Assembly (NCBI RefSeq): GCF_020181035.1
Contig: NZ_JAIQYY010000013.1
Span: 1-64,000, forward strand
Source: Streptomyces sp. CoH27
Lineage (GTDB): Bacteria > Actinomycetota > Actinomycetes > Streptomycetales > Streptomycetaceae
Direction of reading: 5' to 3'
DNA length: 64,000 nucleotides
Shown: positions 32,792 through 41,381 of the stretch, piece by piece
Numbering within the stretch: position 1 is the first letter of the stretch
How the letters are laid out: the number at the start of each line of letters is the position of its first letter
Made by a program: the position numbers and the translations under genes
Notes under the pieces: generated by a model
The model's database searches: none
Told to the model about the DNA's origin: nothing
The model's input: only the letters and a program-made list of their open reading frames with translations

Positions 32792-33304
32792 TCAGTCGCC
32801 GGTGGCGCCGTCGATCCGTTCGCGGATGAGGTCGGCGTGGCCGTTGTGCCGGGCGTACTCCTCGATCATGTGGGTGTAGATCCAGCGCAGGTTGAACGGC
32901 CTGTCCGTGAACCTGCTCTTCCCCTGGGACAGATCGTCGAGCGCGAAGCCGGCCGCGTTGCGCCGGGCGATCCCGATCTCCGTCTGCCAGGTCGCGTACG
33001 CCTCCTGCCAGGTGTCGGTCCCGGTGACATGGAAGTCGCCGTCGTGGTCCTCTTCGGTGTAGTAGATCGGGCCCGGGTCGTCGCCCGTCAGCACCTTGCG
33101 GAACCAGGCCCGTTCCACCTCCGCCATGTGGCGTACCAGCCCCATGAGGGACAGTTCGGAGGGCGGCACGGACGCGGTGCGCAGCTGCTCGTCGGTCAGC
33201 CCCTCGCACTTGGCGGCCAGCGTCTGGCGGTGGTAGTCCAGCCAGCCGTCCAGCATGGCGCGTTCACCGGCGTCCTGGTCAGGCTCTCTGCGTTCGGTCG
33301 TCAT
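32792..33304 (-). CDS. DinB superfamily (DUF664-type) protein
   Basis: A 170-aa four-helix-bundle protein: LDGWLDYHRQTLAAKCEGL, SLMGLVRHMAEVERAWFR and the C-terminal MIEEYARHNGHADLIRERIDG. The His residues in helices 1, 2 and 4 match the metal site of DinB/mycothiol-dependent-type enzymes. Some relatives are mycothiol S-transferases; substrate here is unknown. Confidence 0.82.
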   Translation of the reverse strand: MTTERREPDQDAGERAMLDGWLDYHRQTLAAKCEGLTDEQLRTASVPPSELSLMGLVRHMAEVERAWFRKVLTGDDPGPIYYTEEDHDGDFHVTGTDTWQEAYATWQTEIGIARRNAAGFALDDLSQGKSRFTDRPFNLRWIYTHMIEEYARHNGHADLIRERIDGATGD

Positions 33305-33369
33305 GCCCCGTATCCTCGCCTGGTTTCATGCCTTCCCACCAGGGATTTTCCGGTCCCCGCCCTGGGCTT

Positions 33370-33960
33370 TCACCGGCCCAGCAGGCCCGTCAGCAGTTCG
33401 CGCAGACCCATGCGGATCTCCGCCAGGCCGGGCTCCTCGGCGCCGAACGAGCCCGCCGCGCACGAGAACATCAGCCCGTCCGCCCAGGCGACGAGGGACA
33501 GGACGTGCCGGGCCGGGTCGGGGGAGCCCGCGGCGGTGAGCAGGGCGGCCAGCTGCTCCTTGAAGACGGCACCCGTGCGGTCGTAGAAGGCGCGCAGTTC
33601 GGGGCGGCGGGTGGCCTCCAGGGCGAGTTCGTAGCGGGCGATCAGCAGCGCCCGGCCCTGGGTCAGCGACCGGTGCACCGCGAGGGCCAGCCCGTCGGCC
33701 AGCGCGTCGAGTCCGGCGCCCGGCTGAGGCATCTCCGCCAGGGACAGCACCCGGGCCTCGCGCTCGGCGTGCCGCCGAACCGCGAGTTCCAGCAGCGCCT
33801 GCCGGGTGCGGGCGACGTTCGACGTCGAGCCGAGCGGCAGCCCGGCCGCCTCGTCCACCGCCCGGTGCGTCAGCCCGCGCATCCCGCGCTCGGCGAGCAG
33901 GGCGAGGGCCGCGTCGGCGACGCGATCGGCGCGGGAGAGGTGCGGGGTGCGTACGGACAT
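33370..33960 (-). CDS. TetR family repressor
   Basis: A 196-aa regulator: helix-turn-helix in residues 8-55 (RVADAALALLAERGMRGLTHRAVDEAAGLPLGSTSN), all-helical ligand domain after. It diverges from a flavin monooxygenase gene; the 79-bp gap holds two palindromes matching a TetR operator. TAGGGT six bases before the ATG and the absence of a ribosome site suggest a leaderless transcript. Confidence 0.87.
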   Translation of the reverse strand: MSVRTPHLSRADRVADAALALLAERGMRGLTHRAVDEAAGLPLGSTSNVARTRQALLELAVRRHAEREARVLSLAEMPQPGAGLDALADGLALAVHRSLTQGRALLIARYELALEATRRPELRAFYDRTGAVFKEQLAALLTAAGSPDPARHVLSLVAWADGLMFSCAAGSFGAEEPGLAEIRMGLRELLTGLLGR

Positions 33961-33980
33961 GAGGTGACCCTATCCGGCTC

Positions 33981-33994
33981 ACTACGGCCGTAGT
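33981..33994. promoter_or_regulatory. TetR operator 1 (ACTACGG-CCGTAGT)
   Basis: A perfect 14-bp palindrome, 20 bp upstream of the repressor start. Shares the ACTAC/GTAGT arms with operator 2. Confidence 0.65.
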
Positions 33995-34007
33995 ACGGTG
34001 GACGCTA

Positions 34008-34021
34008 ACTACACTTGTAGT
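34008..34021. promoter_or_regulatory. TetR operator 2 (ACTACA-CT-TGTAGT)
   Basis: A second perfect 14-bp palindrome, 27 bp centre-to-centre from operator 1 and 18 bp before the monooxygenase ATG. Two copies with the same arms make control of both divergent genes by the TetR protein likely. Confidence 0.65.
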
Positions 34022-34039
34022 GAACCTTCTGGAGGAGTC

Positions 34040-35209
34040 ATGGCACAGCCGGCACGCGCCCTCGTCATCGGCGGCGGAATCGGAGGCCTGGCCGCGGCGG
34101 CCGCCCTGCACGGCAGGGGCTGGGACGTGACCGTGCTGGAGCGGGCCCGCTCGCTGGAACCGGTCGGCGCGGCCATCTCGCTCGCCCCGAACGCCCTGCG
34201 CGCCCTGGACGTGCTCGGCATCGGCGACGAGATCCGCGACCTCGCCGCCTGGCAGGGCGACGGTGGCCTGCGCACTCCGGGCGGGCGCTGGCTGTCCCGG
34301 GCCGACGCCGAGGCCGCAGCCGCCCGCTTCGGCGGTCCGGTGGTCCTGCTGCCCCGGGCCACCCTGGTCGGCCGGCTCGCCGCCCTGCTCCCGCCGGGCG
34401 TCGTACGCACCGCGTCCGCCGCCACCCTCGTCGAACCCGGCGACAGCCGGCGGCCTGCCCGGGTGAGCACCGGGACGCAGGAGCTGGAGGCCGAGCTGGT
34501 GGTCGGCGCGGACGGCATCAACTCCCGTGTCCGCACTGCCCTGTTCCCGCGCCACCCCGGCCCGGTGTACGCCGGGTTCACCACCTGGCGGGTCATGATC
34601 CCGGTCCCCGGCGCGCAGTTCGCCTCGCATGAGACCTGGGGCCGAGGCCGGATCTGGGGCACGCACCCGCTCAAGGACGGCCGCGTGTACGCGTACGCGG
34701 CGGCCGTGACGCCCGCCGGTGGACGGGCGCCCGACGACGAGAAGGCCGAACTCCTGCGTCTGTTCGGCGACTGGCACGATCCCATCCCCGCCGTCCTCGC
34801 CGCCACCCGCCCCGAGGACGTGCTCCGGCACGACGTGCACCACATCACCACGCCCCTGCCGGCCTACCACTCGGGCCGGGTCGCCCTGCTCGGCGACGCC
34901 GCCCACGCCATGCCGCCGACCCTCGGCCAGGGCGGCAACCAGGCCGTCGAGGACGCCGTCGTCCTCGGGCACCGTGCCGACGACCTGCCCGCCTACACCG
35001 CCGCCCGCCTCCCGCGCACCACCGCGATCGCCCGCCAGGCCGTCAAGGTCGCCCGCGTGAACATGGCCGAAAGCCGCGCCGCCGTCGCCGTACGCAACAC
35101 CGTGATCACGGCCCTGTCGAAGACGGGACCCGCGCTCTTCCTGCGCGGCTTCGACGGCATCGCCGACTGGCGGCCGCCGTATGCTGCCGGAGAGACGGTC
35201 AAGCGGTAG
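34040..35209 (+). CDS. FAD-dependent monooxygenase (group A)
   Basis: A 389-aa flavoprotein hydroxylase: GGGIGGLAAAAAL dinucleotide loop at the N-terminus, VVGADGINSRVR (DG motif) and GDAAHAMPPTLGQGGNQAVEDA (FAD/ribityl motif). It would hydroxylate an aromatic or similar substrate with NAD(P)H and O2. GGAGGAG directly precedes the ATG. Controlled by the divergent TetR; the substrate is probably also the TetR inducer or related to it. Confidence 0.88.
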   Translation: MAQPARALVIGGGIGGLAAAAALHGRGWDVTVLERARSLEPVGAAISLAPNALRALDVLGIGDEIRDLAAWQGDGGLRTPGGRWLSRADAEAAAARFGGPVVLLPRATLVGRLAALLPPGVVRTASAATLVEPGDSRRPARVSTGTQELEAELVVGADGINSRVRTALFPRHPGPVYAGFTTWRVMIPVPGAQFASHETWGRGRIWGTHPLKDGRVYAYAAAVTPAGGRAPDDEKAELLRLFGDWHDPIPAVLAATRPEDVLRHDVHHITTPLPAYHSGRVALLGDAAHAMPPTLGQGGNQAVEDAVVLGHRADDLPAYTAARLPRTTAIARQAVKVARVNMAESRAAVAVRNTVITALSKTGPALFLRGFDGIADWRPPYAAGETVKR

Positions 35210-35219
35210 GGGAGCGCAC

Positions 35220-36131
35220 GTGAAGGTCGGCTGCATCGGACTCGGGGACATCGCGCAGAAGGCGTACCTGCCGGTGCTGGCCACCCAGCCCGGGATCGAT
35301 CTCCACCTCCAGACCCGGACGTCCACCACCCTCGACCGGGTGGCGGACAGCCTGCACCTGCCGGCCGGGCGGCGGCACACCACGCTCGACTCCCTGCTCG
35401 CCGCAGGCCTCGACGCGGCCTTCGTGCACGCGCCGACCGCTGTCCATCCCGAGATCGTCACCCGGCTGCTGGAGGCGGGCGTACCGACGTACGTCGACAA
35501 GCCGCTCGCGTACGAACTCGCCGACTCCGAACGGCTGGTGGGCCTCGCCGAGGACCGCGGGACCTCCCTCTTCGTGGGCTTCAACCGCCGCTACGCCCCC
35601 GGGTACGCGCTGTGCCGGGACCATCCGCGCGAGCTGATCCTCATGCAGAAGAACCGGATCGGGCTGCCCGAGGAACCGCGCACGATGATCCTGGACGACT
35701 TCATCCATGTCGTCGACACCCTGCGCTTCCTGGTGCCGGGCCCGGTCGACGACGTGACGGTGCGTGCCCGCACCGAGGGCGGACTGGTGCACCACGTGGT
35801 GCTCCAGCTCGCCGGGGACGGCTTCACCGCGCTCGGCGTGATGAACCGGCTCAGCGGCTCCACCGAGGAGATCCTGGAGGTCTCCGGGCAGGACACCAAG
35901 CGCCAGGTGCTCAACCTCGCCGAGGTGATCGACCACAAGGGCCAGCCGACCGTGCGCCGGCGCGGCGACTGGGTGCCGGTGGCCCGGCAGCGCGGCATCG
36001 AGCAGGCGGTCCTCGCCTTCCTCGACGCCGTGCGCGCCGGAAAGGTGCTCAGCGCCCGGGACGCGCTGGCCACCCATGAACTGTGCGAGCGGGTGGTACG
36101 AGAGGTGCGGGACCGCTCCGGCGGAGCCTGA
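35220..36131 (+). CDS. Gfo/Idh/MocA family oxidoreductase
   Basis: A 303-aa NAD(P)-dependent sugar/inositol-dehydrogenase-like protein: VGCIGLGDIAQKAYLPVL Rossmann start, VDKPLAYELADSERLV with the EKP-type Lys, and a beta-sheet C-terminal domain (DDFIHVVDTLRFLV). GTG 35220 is chosen because GGGGAG lies six bases upstream. It starts 10 bp after the monooxygenase, so it may be co-regulated. Its last 83 bases overlap the end of lnt on the other strand. Confidence 0.85.
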   Translation: MKVGCIGLGDIAQKAYLPVLATQPGIDLHLQTRTSTTLDRVADSLHLPAGRRHTTLDSLLAAGLDAAFVHAPTAVHPEIVTRLLEAGVPTYVDKPLAYELADSERLVGLAEDRGTSLFVGFNRRYAPGYALCRDHPRELILMQKNRIGLPEEPRTMILDDFIHVVDTLRFLVPGPVDDVTVRARTEGGLVHHVVLQLAGDGFTALGVMNRLSGSTEEILEVSGQDTKRQVLNLAEVIDHKGQPTVRRRGDWVPVARQRGIEQAVLAFLDAVRAGKVLSARDALATHELCERVVREVRDRSGGA

Positions 36132-37614
36132 GCGTCTTCAGCGCCTCCGCCGCACCGAGCACCGCCAGTACCAGCAGCGCGCCGTCCACCGGCCAGTCGC
36201 CGTAGCGGACGTACGGCGTGATGCCGTGCGCCAGCGGTACGCCGTACACCTGGACGGCACTCGCGTCGGTGCCGAGCCACGGTCCGAGCCGCTGCCCGTC
36301 CGGCCCGTACACGGCGGAGACACCGGTGAGGGTCGCGTGCACCATCGGGCGGCCGGTCTCGGCGGCCCGCAGCGCGCCCAGCGAGGCATGCTGCTCCGGC
36401 GCCCAGCTGCCCTGGAAGGTGGAGGTGGCGGACTGGCTGAGCAGAAGGTCCGCGCCGTCCTCGGCGAGATGCCGGCTCATGTCCGGGAACGCGGTCTCGA
36501 AGCAGATCAGCGGGCCGATCCGCAGCCCGTGGCCGACGTTCATCACGACCTGCTCGGTGCCGCGCCTGCGGTCCTCGCCGGCCGCCCTGCCGACCGAGGT
36601 GGCCCAGCCCAGCAGCGAGCGGGCCGGTATGTACTCGCCGAAGGGAACCAGCCGCATCTTGTCGTACCGGTCGCCCGTCGGGCCGTTCGGGCCGATCAGC
36701 ACCGAACTCTTGTAGATGCCGGGCCGGTCGGAACGGCGGGCATCCACGTTGACCAGCACATCGGCGCCGACCGCGCGGGACAGCGCGGTGACCCGCCGGG
36801 CCAGATCGGGCCGGTCGCCGAGATCGAAGCCGACGCTGGACTCGCCCCATACGACCAGATCGACGTGCTGCCCCGCGAGCTGCCGGGTCAGCTGCTCCTC
36901 GCGGGCGAACCGCCTGTCGCCGCCGTCCATGATCCCCGGCTGTACGACGGCGATCCGCACCCGCCCGTCCACGTGCGGGCGCGGCGCCCATGCCCACGCG
37001 GCCGAGGTCGCGGCGGCCGTGGCGACCAGCGAGGCCACGGCCGGCACCCGCGACTCGCGCACCGAGACCAGCACGGCCGCCGCCACGTTCACGACCACGA
37101 TCAGGAAGCTGAGCAGCCAGCTCCCGCCGACCGAGGCCAGCCGCAGCGCGGGGGAGACCTGCCACTGGCTGGCGCCCAGCATGCCCCACGGCCCGCCGAG
37201 GCCCTGCCAGGACCGCACCAGCTCCACCATCAGCCAGGCCGACGGCAGCACCAGCAGCGCGGCGGCACCCCGGCCCGGCGTGGGCCGCCCGCCGAGGAAG
37301 CGGCGCACCAGCCAGCCCCACGGCGCCCAGAGCACACCCAGCAGGGCGGCGATCAGGAAGATGAACACGTGCAGGCTCGGCAGCAGCCAGTGATGCACGG
37401 CCAGCAGGAAGCCGAAGCCGCCGATCCAGCCGTCGTACGCGGCGCGGCGCCCGCTCGGGGCCGAGCGGGCCAGCAGGATCCAGGGGACCAGGGCGACGTA
37501 GGCGAACCACCACAGGGAGGGGGCGGGGAAGGCCAGGACGGGCAGGGCACCGGCGAGGGCGGCGACGGTGGAGCGCCGCCAGGGCGAGGTGAGCCAGTGG
37601 TCGATCGTCCTCAT
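36049..37614 (-). CDS. lnt: Apolipoprotein N-acyltransferase
   Basis: A 521-aa membrane enzyme: about seven N-terminal helices (residues 12-212) then a nitrilase-fold domain with catalytic Glu258 (VVWGESS), Lys319 (YDKMRLVPFGEYIP) and Cys371 (LICFETAFPD). It transfers a third acyl chain to the N-terminal Cys of lipoproteins; many lipoproteins are encoded in this window. Its 3' end overlaps the Gfo/Idh/MocA gene by 83 bp tail-to-tail. Confidence 0.93.
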   Translation of the reverse strand: MRTIDHWLTSPWRRSTVAALAGALPVLAFPAPSLWWFAYVALVPWILLARSAPSGRRAAYDGWIGGFGFLLAVHHWLLPSLHVFIFLIAALLGVLWAPWGWLVRRFLGGRPTPGRGAAALLVLPSAWLMVELVRSWQGLGGPWGMLGASQWQVSPALRLASVGGSWLLSFLIVVVNVAAAVLVSVRESRVPAVASLVATAAATSAAWAWAPRPHVDGRVRIAVVQPGIMDGGDRRFAREEQLTRQLAGQHVDLVVWGESSVGFDLGDRPDLARRVTALSRAVGADVLVNVDARRSDRPGIYKSSVLIGPNGPTGDRYDKMRLVPFGEYIPARSLLGWATSVGRAAGEDRRRGTEQVVMNVGHGLRIGPLICFETAFPDMSRHLAEDGADLLLSQSATSTFQGSWAPEQHASLGALRAAETGRPMVHATLTGVSAVYGPDGQRLGPWLGTDASAVQVYGVPLAHGITPYVRYGDWPVDGALLVLAVLGAAEALKTLRLRRSGPAPLVPPARTVHGWPARPGR

Positions 37615-37665
37615 GTGGACCCTCCCTACCCTGCCTGCACCTTCAGTGTGCGCTTCGGGAGCGAT

Positions 37666-38169
37666 CTAGGACAGGGGGCCTGGTGCGCCTCCCCCGGCCG
37701 ACATGTGACGCCACTTCTCCTCGACCGTCACCTGGTGCAGGTGCCAGCCCTCCGGTGTCCTCAGCAGCGCGAAGTCGTACCTGCCGCCGCACACCAGATC
37801 CGGTGCCCCGGGAGTGTCGTCGGTCCTGAGGCGCATCGGGTTGAAGTAGTCCGCCCGGACCCGGGCCGTGTCTCCCGTGTCGTGGTCCAGGAGGCCGAAG
37901 TGGACCCGGCGGTTGACGATCAGGTGCTGGCGCATGGGGAACAGGGCCAGATTCTCGGCCAGCCAGGCGGCGATCTCGGGGGCGGGGCCCTCGATGCCGC
38001 CGGACGAGCGGTAGTCGGCGCGACCGTCCGGGGTGAACAGCCGTCGGTACGCCGCCCAGTCGCCGTCGTCCACCGCCACGGCGTACGCGGTGATCACCTC
38101 GTCCACGGCCAGCCGGTCGATCACGGTCGCGAGCTCCGCGCGCTGTGTCATCGGCACAGTGTTGGGCAT
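37666..38169 (-). CDS. SnoaL/NTF2-like protein
   Basis: A 167-aa cone-shaped alpha+beta protein: LATVIDRLAVDEVITAYAVAVDDGDWAAYRRLFTPDGRADY is the standard N-terminal signature of the SnoaL-like superfamily, ending with GRYDFALLRTPEGWHLHQVTVEEKW. Members are isomerases, cyclases or ligand binders. Start 38169 or 38151; neither has a clear ribosome site. Confidence 0.75.
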   Translation of the reverse strand: MPNTVPMTQRAELATVIDRLAVDEVITAYAVAVDDGDWAAYRRLFTPDGRADYRSSGGIEGPAPEIAAWLAENLALFPMRQHLIVNRRVHFGLLDHDTGDTARVRADYFNPMRLRTDDTPGAPDLVCGGRYDFALLRTPEGWHLHQVTVEEKWRHMSAGGGAPGPLS

Positions 38170-38207
38170 CGGGGGTGAAGAACCAAGAGGGCGTGCCGGG
38201 TTATTCG

Positions 38208-38412
38208 GTGGTGCGGACCCGGCGTACGGGCGAACCTGTCCCCGTTCACGATCAGTCCGACGACGGATCCCAGGGCACCGAGCCGACGTTCCGTGTCCGC
38301 GCCCGCTACACGGATTCCACCGTCACCGTCCATCAGGCCTACCGCCCCGAGATCGGCGGCTCGGCGGCCCGCACCGGACGCTTCCCGCCCTCCTGGAAGC
38401 GGGACCGGATGA
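38208..38412 (+). pseudogene. DUF4291-type protein gene, 5' half (interrupted)
   Basis: Translates as ...EPTFRVRARYTDSTV.. VYQAYRP-like (here VHQAYRPEIG) .. RFPPSWKRDRM, the N-terminal half of a DUF4291 protein as I remember that family. It is intact to RDRMT and then runs into foreign sequence with a stop at 38451. The continuation, TWIKPPFLWMMYR, is found in frame at 46151. Joining the two ends restores a normal DUF4291 reading frame across the junction (RDRMTWIKPPFLWMMYR). The host gene was therefore split by insertion at a single point. Confidence 0.75.
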
Positions 38413-38434
38413 CCGGGGTCATGAAGCCGCGTTC
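38400..38434 (+). repeat. Recombination site A (attL-like hybrid)
   Basis: Left arm CGGGACCGGATGA is DUF4291 coding sequence; centre CCGGGGTCA; right arm TGAAGCCGCGTTC matches the element consensus TCAAGCCGTGTTC at 11 of 13 positions. ACAGACTCC follows, as at site C. Confidence 0.6.
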
Positions 38435-38453
38435 ACAGACTCCTTCCGTCTGA

Positions 38454-38861
38454 GTAGACGCGGGCCGCCTGGTCGAGTACACGATGCCGAGGCCTGCGTT
38501 TTCCATGCGCGCGGTAGGTGACGAACGGGCGTCTCGGTTGAGGAGGGTTCCATCGCGCTCAAGGCGCGGCCCGGGGAGCCGTCGGACGTACACCGGGACG
38601 CCGCGGGAGGAGGCGAGCGCCGCCGTCCCGAAGCCGACTGCCGCTGGTCGTGGCGCTGATCGAGGGTATGAGCGGCACGGCGCGCCAGGGCTGATGCAGG
38701 GGGCCGCCGGCCGATGTGCCGGACGTGGTCGGCAGGCGGACAATGGTGGGATCACCCTGCCGTCTCTTACGACAGGCACATACGGATCCGCGTCTCACGC
38801 CCCCGCATCCTGCCCGGACGTCGCGTTCGTACGTGCTGCGCGTGAACAGGGGTGTTCGACC
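38454..38861. other. Unit 1 leader region, no gene assigned
   Basis: About 400 bp from the left site to the oxidoreductase start. Frames on both strands stay open for long stretches because of GC content, but none has a ribosome site, sensible start or recognisable protein. It may hold the promoter of the oxidoreductase gene; no clear -35/-10 pair was found. Confidence 0.3.
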
Positions 38862-40259
38862 ATGGGTGGTAGCAACGGACCGGCTCTTGAGAGCCTGCGA
38901 GAAGCGCTGAGGGGACCCGTCCTCGCTCCGGGAGACCCCGGCTATGACGAGGCCCGCAGCATCTACAACGCCATGATCGACCGGCGTCCGGCGGCGATCG
39001 CCGGGTGCGTCGACGTGGCGGACGTGCGGACCGTGCTCTCCTTCGCCCAGGACACCGGGCTGGAGCTGGCGGTGCGCGGCGGCGGACACAGCGGTCCGGG
39101 GCTGTGCGTGGTCGACGACGCGCTGATGCTCGACCTGACGCCGATGCGCTGGGTGGATGTCGATCCGGAGACGAGGACCGCGCGCGTGGGCGGCGGCAGC
39201 CGGCTGGGCGACCTCGACCACGCGACGCACACTTTCGGCCTGGCCACTCCGGCCGGGATCGTGTCGACCACCGGAGTCGGCGGTCTCACCCTCGGTGGCG
39301 GGCACGGGTATCTGACCCGCAGGTACGGCCTGACCATCGACAACCTGCTGTCCGCCGACGTGGTCCTCGCCGACGGCACGTTCGTCACCGCGTCGGAGAA
39401 CGACCACCCGGACCTGTTCTGGGCACTGCGTGGCGGCGGCGGCAACTTCGGCGTGGTCACGTCGTTCACCTTCCGGCTGCACCGCGTGGAAACCGTCGGC
39501 GTCGCGGTGACCGTCTGGCCCCTGGACCGTACCCGCGAAGTGCTCCAGTGGTACCGGGAGTTCCTGCCCGCCGCACCTGAGGAGCTCAGCGGTTTCTTCG
39601 CCCTGCTGACGGTACCGCCCGAGCCGCCCTTCCCCGAGCCCATCCATGGGCGGAAGGTGTGCGGCGTGGTGTGGTGCTACACAGGGGACCTGGAAGGGGA
39701 CCGCCTGGAGAGGACGTTCACTGTCGTGAACGCGCCCGGGCCGCCGGTGTTCCACTTCGCCGCCCCCATGCCCTACCTTGCCCTGCAGAGCATGTTCGAC
39801 GGGCTGATGCCTAAGGGGCTGCAGTGGTACTGGCGCGGCGACCTCTTCGACGCCGTCCCTGACGGCGCCATCGCCGTACACGAGAAGTACGGACACAACC
39901 TCCCCACCGGCCTGTCCGTGATGCACCTGTACCCGATCGACGGGGCCACCCGTCGTGTCAACGTCGGTGACACGGCCTGGGCCTACCGGCATGCCACCTG
40001 GTCCGGCGTCATCGCGGGCATCGACCCCGAGCCCGCCAACGCCGGCCTGGTCCGCCAGTGGTGCGTGGACTACTGGAGCGATCTGCACCCGTATTCTTTG
40101 GGCGGCGCCTACATCAACTTCCTCGGCGAGGAGGAGGGCGCCGACCGGGTCCGGGGTACGTATCGCGGACACTACGACCGGCTTGCAGCGATCAAGCGCA
40201 CTTACGACCCCGACAACTTCTTCCACGCCAACCAGAACATCCCACCCGCCACCTCGTGA
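38862..40259 (+). CDS. FAD-linked oxidase (PCMH/berberine-bridge-like), cassette unit 1
   Basis: A 465-aa flavoprotein: FAD-binding PCMH domain (LAVRGGGHSGPGLCVVDD, with His76 the expected covalent flavin residue; TPAGIVSTTGVGGLTLGGG) and a C-terminal BBE motif (YDPDNFFHANQNIPP). The second covalent Cys of bicovalent enzymes is not present in the AGIVSTTGVGG loop, so attachment is probably single. It oxidises an alcohol or sugar-like substrate with O2. AGGGGT precedes the ATG at 38862; the longer frame upstream to 38484 is not coding-like. No signal peptide. Confidence 0.85.
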   Translation: MGGSNGPALESLREALRGPVLAPGDPGYDEARSIYNAMIDRRPAAIAGCVDVADVRTVLSFAQDTGLELAVRGGGHSGPGLCVVDDALMLDLTPMRWVDVDPETRTARVGGGSRLGDLDHATHTFGLATPAGIVSTTGVGGLTLGGGHGYLTRRYGLTIDNLLSADVVLADGTFVTASENDHPDLFWALRGGGGNFGVVTSFTFRLHRVETVGVAVTVWPLDRTREVLQWYREFLPAAPEELSGFFALLTVPPEPPFPEPIHGRKVCGVVWCYTGDLEGDRLERTFTVVNAPGPPVFHFAAPMPYLALQSMFDGLMPKGLQWYWRGDLFDAVPDGAIAVHEKYGHNLPTGLSVMHLYPIDGATRRVNVGDTAWAYRHATWSGVIAGIDPEPANAGLVRQWCVDYWSDLHPYSLGGAYINFLGEEEGADRVRGTYRGHYDRLAAIKRTYDPDNFFHANQNIPPATS

Positions 40260-40685
40260 GCGGCCTGACCGCGAGCAGCTGGGCCTGGCGGTGGAGCGCT
40301 GGCGAGAACGCCTTCCGGCTGAGCGCATGCTTCGCCTCCACCGCGACAACGCCGAGCAAGTACGCGCCTGGCTACCTGCGGCCGAGGAACCCTCGCCCTG
40401 ACAGGCCCCCAGGTGACGGGAGACCGTCGAGCGGAGCCGCGCCTGGATGGATGACGCGGGTGAGATCTCGACCGCGACGCCGAAGACCTCCTTGACGGCC
40501 CGCTGCGCGTCCTTCGCCACGTCGCGCACACGCGTGGGCGCGGTCGGCCAGGTCCGCTGGTACGGAAGGAGCGCAACAACCGTATGTGCCCCCGACACTT
40601 GAGTGCCTGCTGGAGTTTCGTGGGTACCCTGAAGCTGCTGCACACAGGGGGCCTGTTCCCTTACTGAAAAGGTCAAAAGGTCTGT
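40260..40685. other. Unit 1 tail with coding remnants
   Basis: Two stretches look like decayed or truncated genes. On the plus strand 40261-40401 reads DREQLGLAVERWRERLPAER...HRDNAEQVRAWL and stops, with strong codon bias and no start. On the minus strand about 40565-40440 reads PTRVRDVAKDAQRAVKEVFG..., also coding-like and without start or end. I recognise neither. The last 90 bases before site B are less GC-rich. Confidence 0.35.
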
Positions 40686-40720
40686 GAGCGCTGCTTGACC
40701 TGGGTCATCAAGCCGTGTTC
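40686..40720 (+). repeat. Recombination site B (complete element site)
   Basis: Left arm GAGCGCTGCTTGA, centre CCTGGGTCA, right arm TCAAGCCGTGTTC. The right arm is the exact reverse complement of the left arm of site C (GAACACGGCTTGA), which shows the site is a true inverted repeat. Confidence 0.65.
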
Positions 40721-41103
40721 ACAACCTTCCCATGCGTGAAGACGATGGCAACGGGCAGGCGGCGCACAGGTCCGGCGAGTCCTCCGAGCTCGGGATGCAG
40801 CTGGCATGCAGGGCGCCGCAGAGATACCGACAGCCCGTGCGGGGGTGCGTCGGCGGCGCGAAACTTCTCGCGTGGACGATGACGAGTAGACCGGAGTGGA
40901 GCGTCAGGGGCCACGCAGTCTGGTACTTGAGCGAACGGTGTCCCGGCCGGGGCTCGTACTCTTGGGTTTCGCCATCTCGGCTGTCGCCCTGGCAGACGGC
41001 ATGAAGCGGCAGGGTTTTGGTAGATCACAGCATCAGTCATACTGCGAACACCGCACGGTGCACTCAGCCTTGTTCACTGGACGCGTAGGAGAGTGGGATC
41101 TTC
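40721..41103. other. Unit 2 leader region, no gene assigned
   Basis: About 380 bp before the small peptide gene. Frames on both strands are short or lack coding bias. The promoter of the peptide/HExxH pair must lie here; the stretch before 41103 is AT-richer than average (for example TTGTTCACTG near 41070), but no confident promoter call is possible. Confidence 0.3.
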
Positions 41104-41325
41104 ATGAGCGCACAGCTGAACTCATCGCACGTTGCAGACCTCGACACAGTGCTCTCGGCTGTACTTGATCTGGGGGCGTGTGGCCTGTCGGAGCTGCGCA
41201 ACCTCGCCGGCGCCGAGATCGATCGCGCGCTCGCACATGTCATTGCGCAGGCCGACCGCACACCCGCAATCAGCCTTGGAGGGGGTGAAGGCGGCGGCGG
41301 CGGGACCGCGGCGCGGTGTGACTGA
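41104..41325 (+). CDS. Possible RiPP precursor peptide, 73 aa (unit 2)
   Basis: A small protein with a helical leader-like part (VADLDTVLSAVLDLGACGL, then ELRNLAGAEIDRALAHVIAQ) and a short unstructured tail, TPAISLGGGEGGGGGTAARCD. The leader has the spacing of Leu/Asp residues I associate with FxsA-type precursors (DLxxLRxL..xxLDxxLxxVL), but the tail is Gly-rich and lacks the FxSxx end. It lies 56 bp before a HExxH-domain gene, a family that accompanies such precursors. AGGAG lies 12 bases before the ATG, rather far. Precursor status is inference. Confidence 0.45.
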   Translation: MSAQLNSSHVADLDTVLSAVLDLGACGLSELRNLAGAEIDRALAHVIAQADRTPAISLGGGEGGGGGTAARCD

Positions 41326-41381
41326 GCGAGACGGGTGGCCGTGGTGAGGTCCGCAGTTGGTCCGACCGTGCCGACAGCCGC

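Noticed and set aside
40708..41040. A 110-codon minus-strand frame at the start of unit 2
   Set aside because: It would begin near an AT-richer area without a ribosome site and run into recombination site B; no family recognised.
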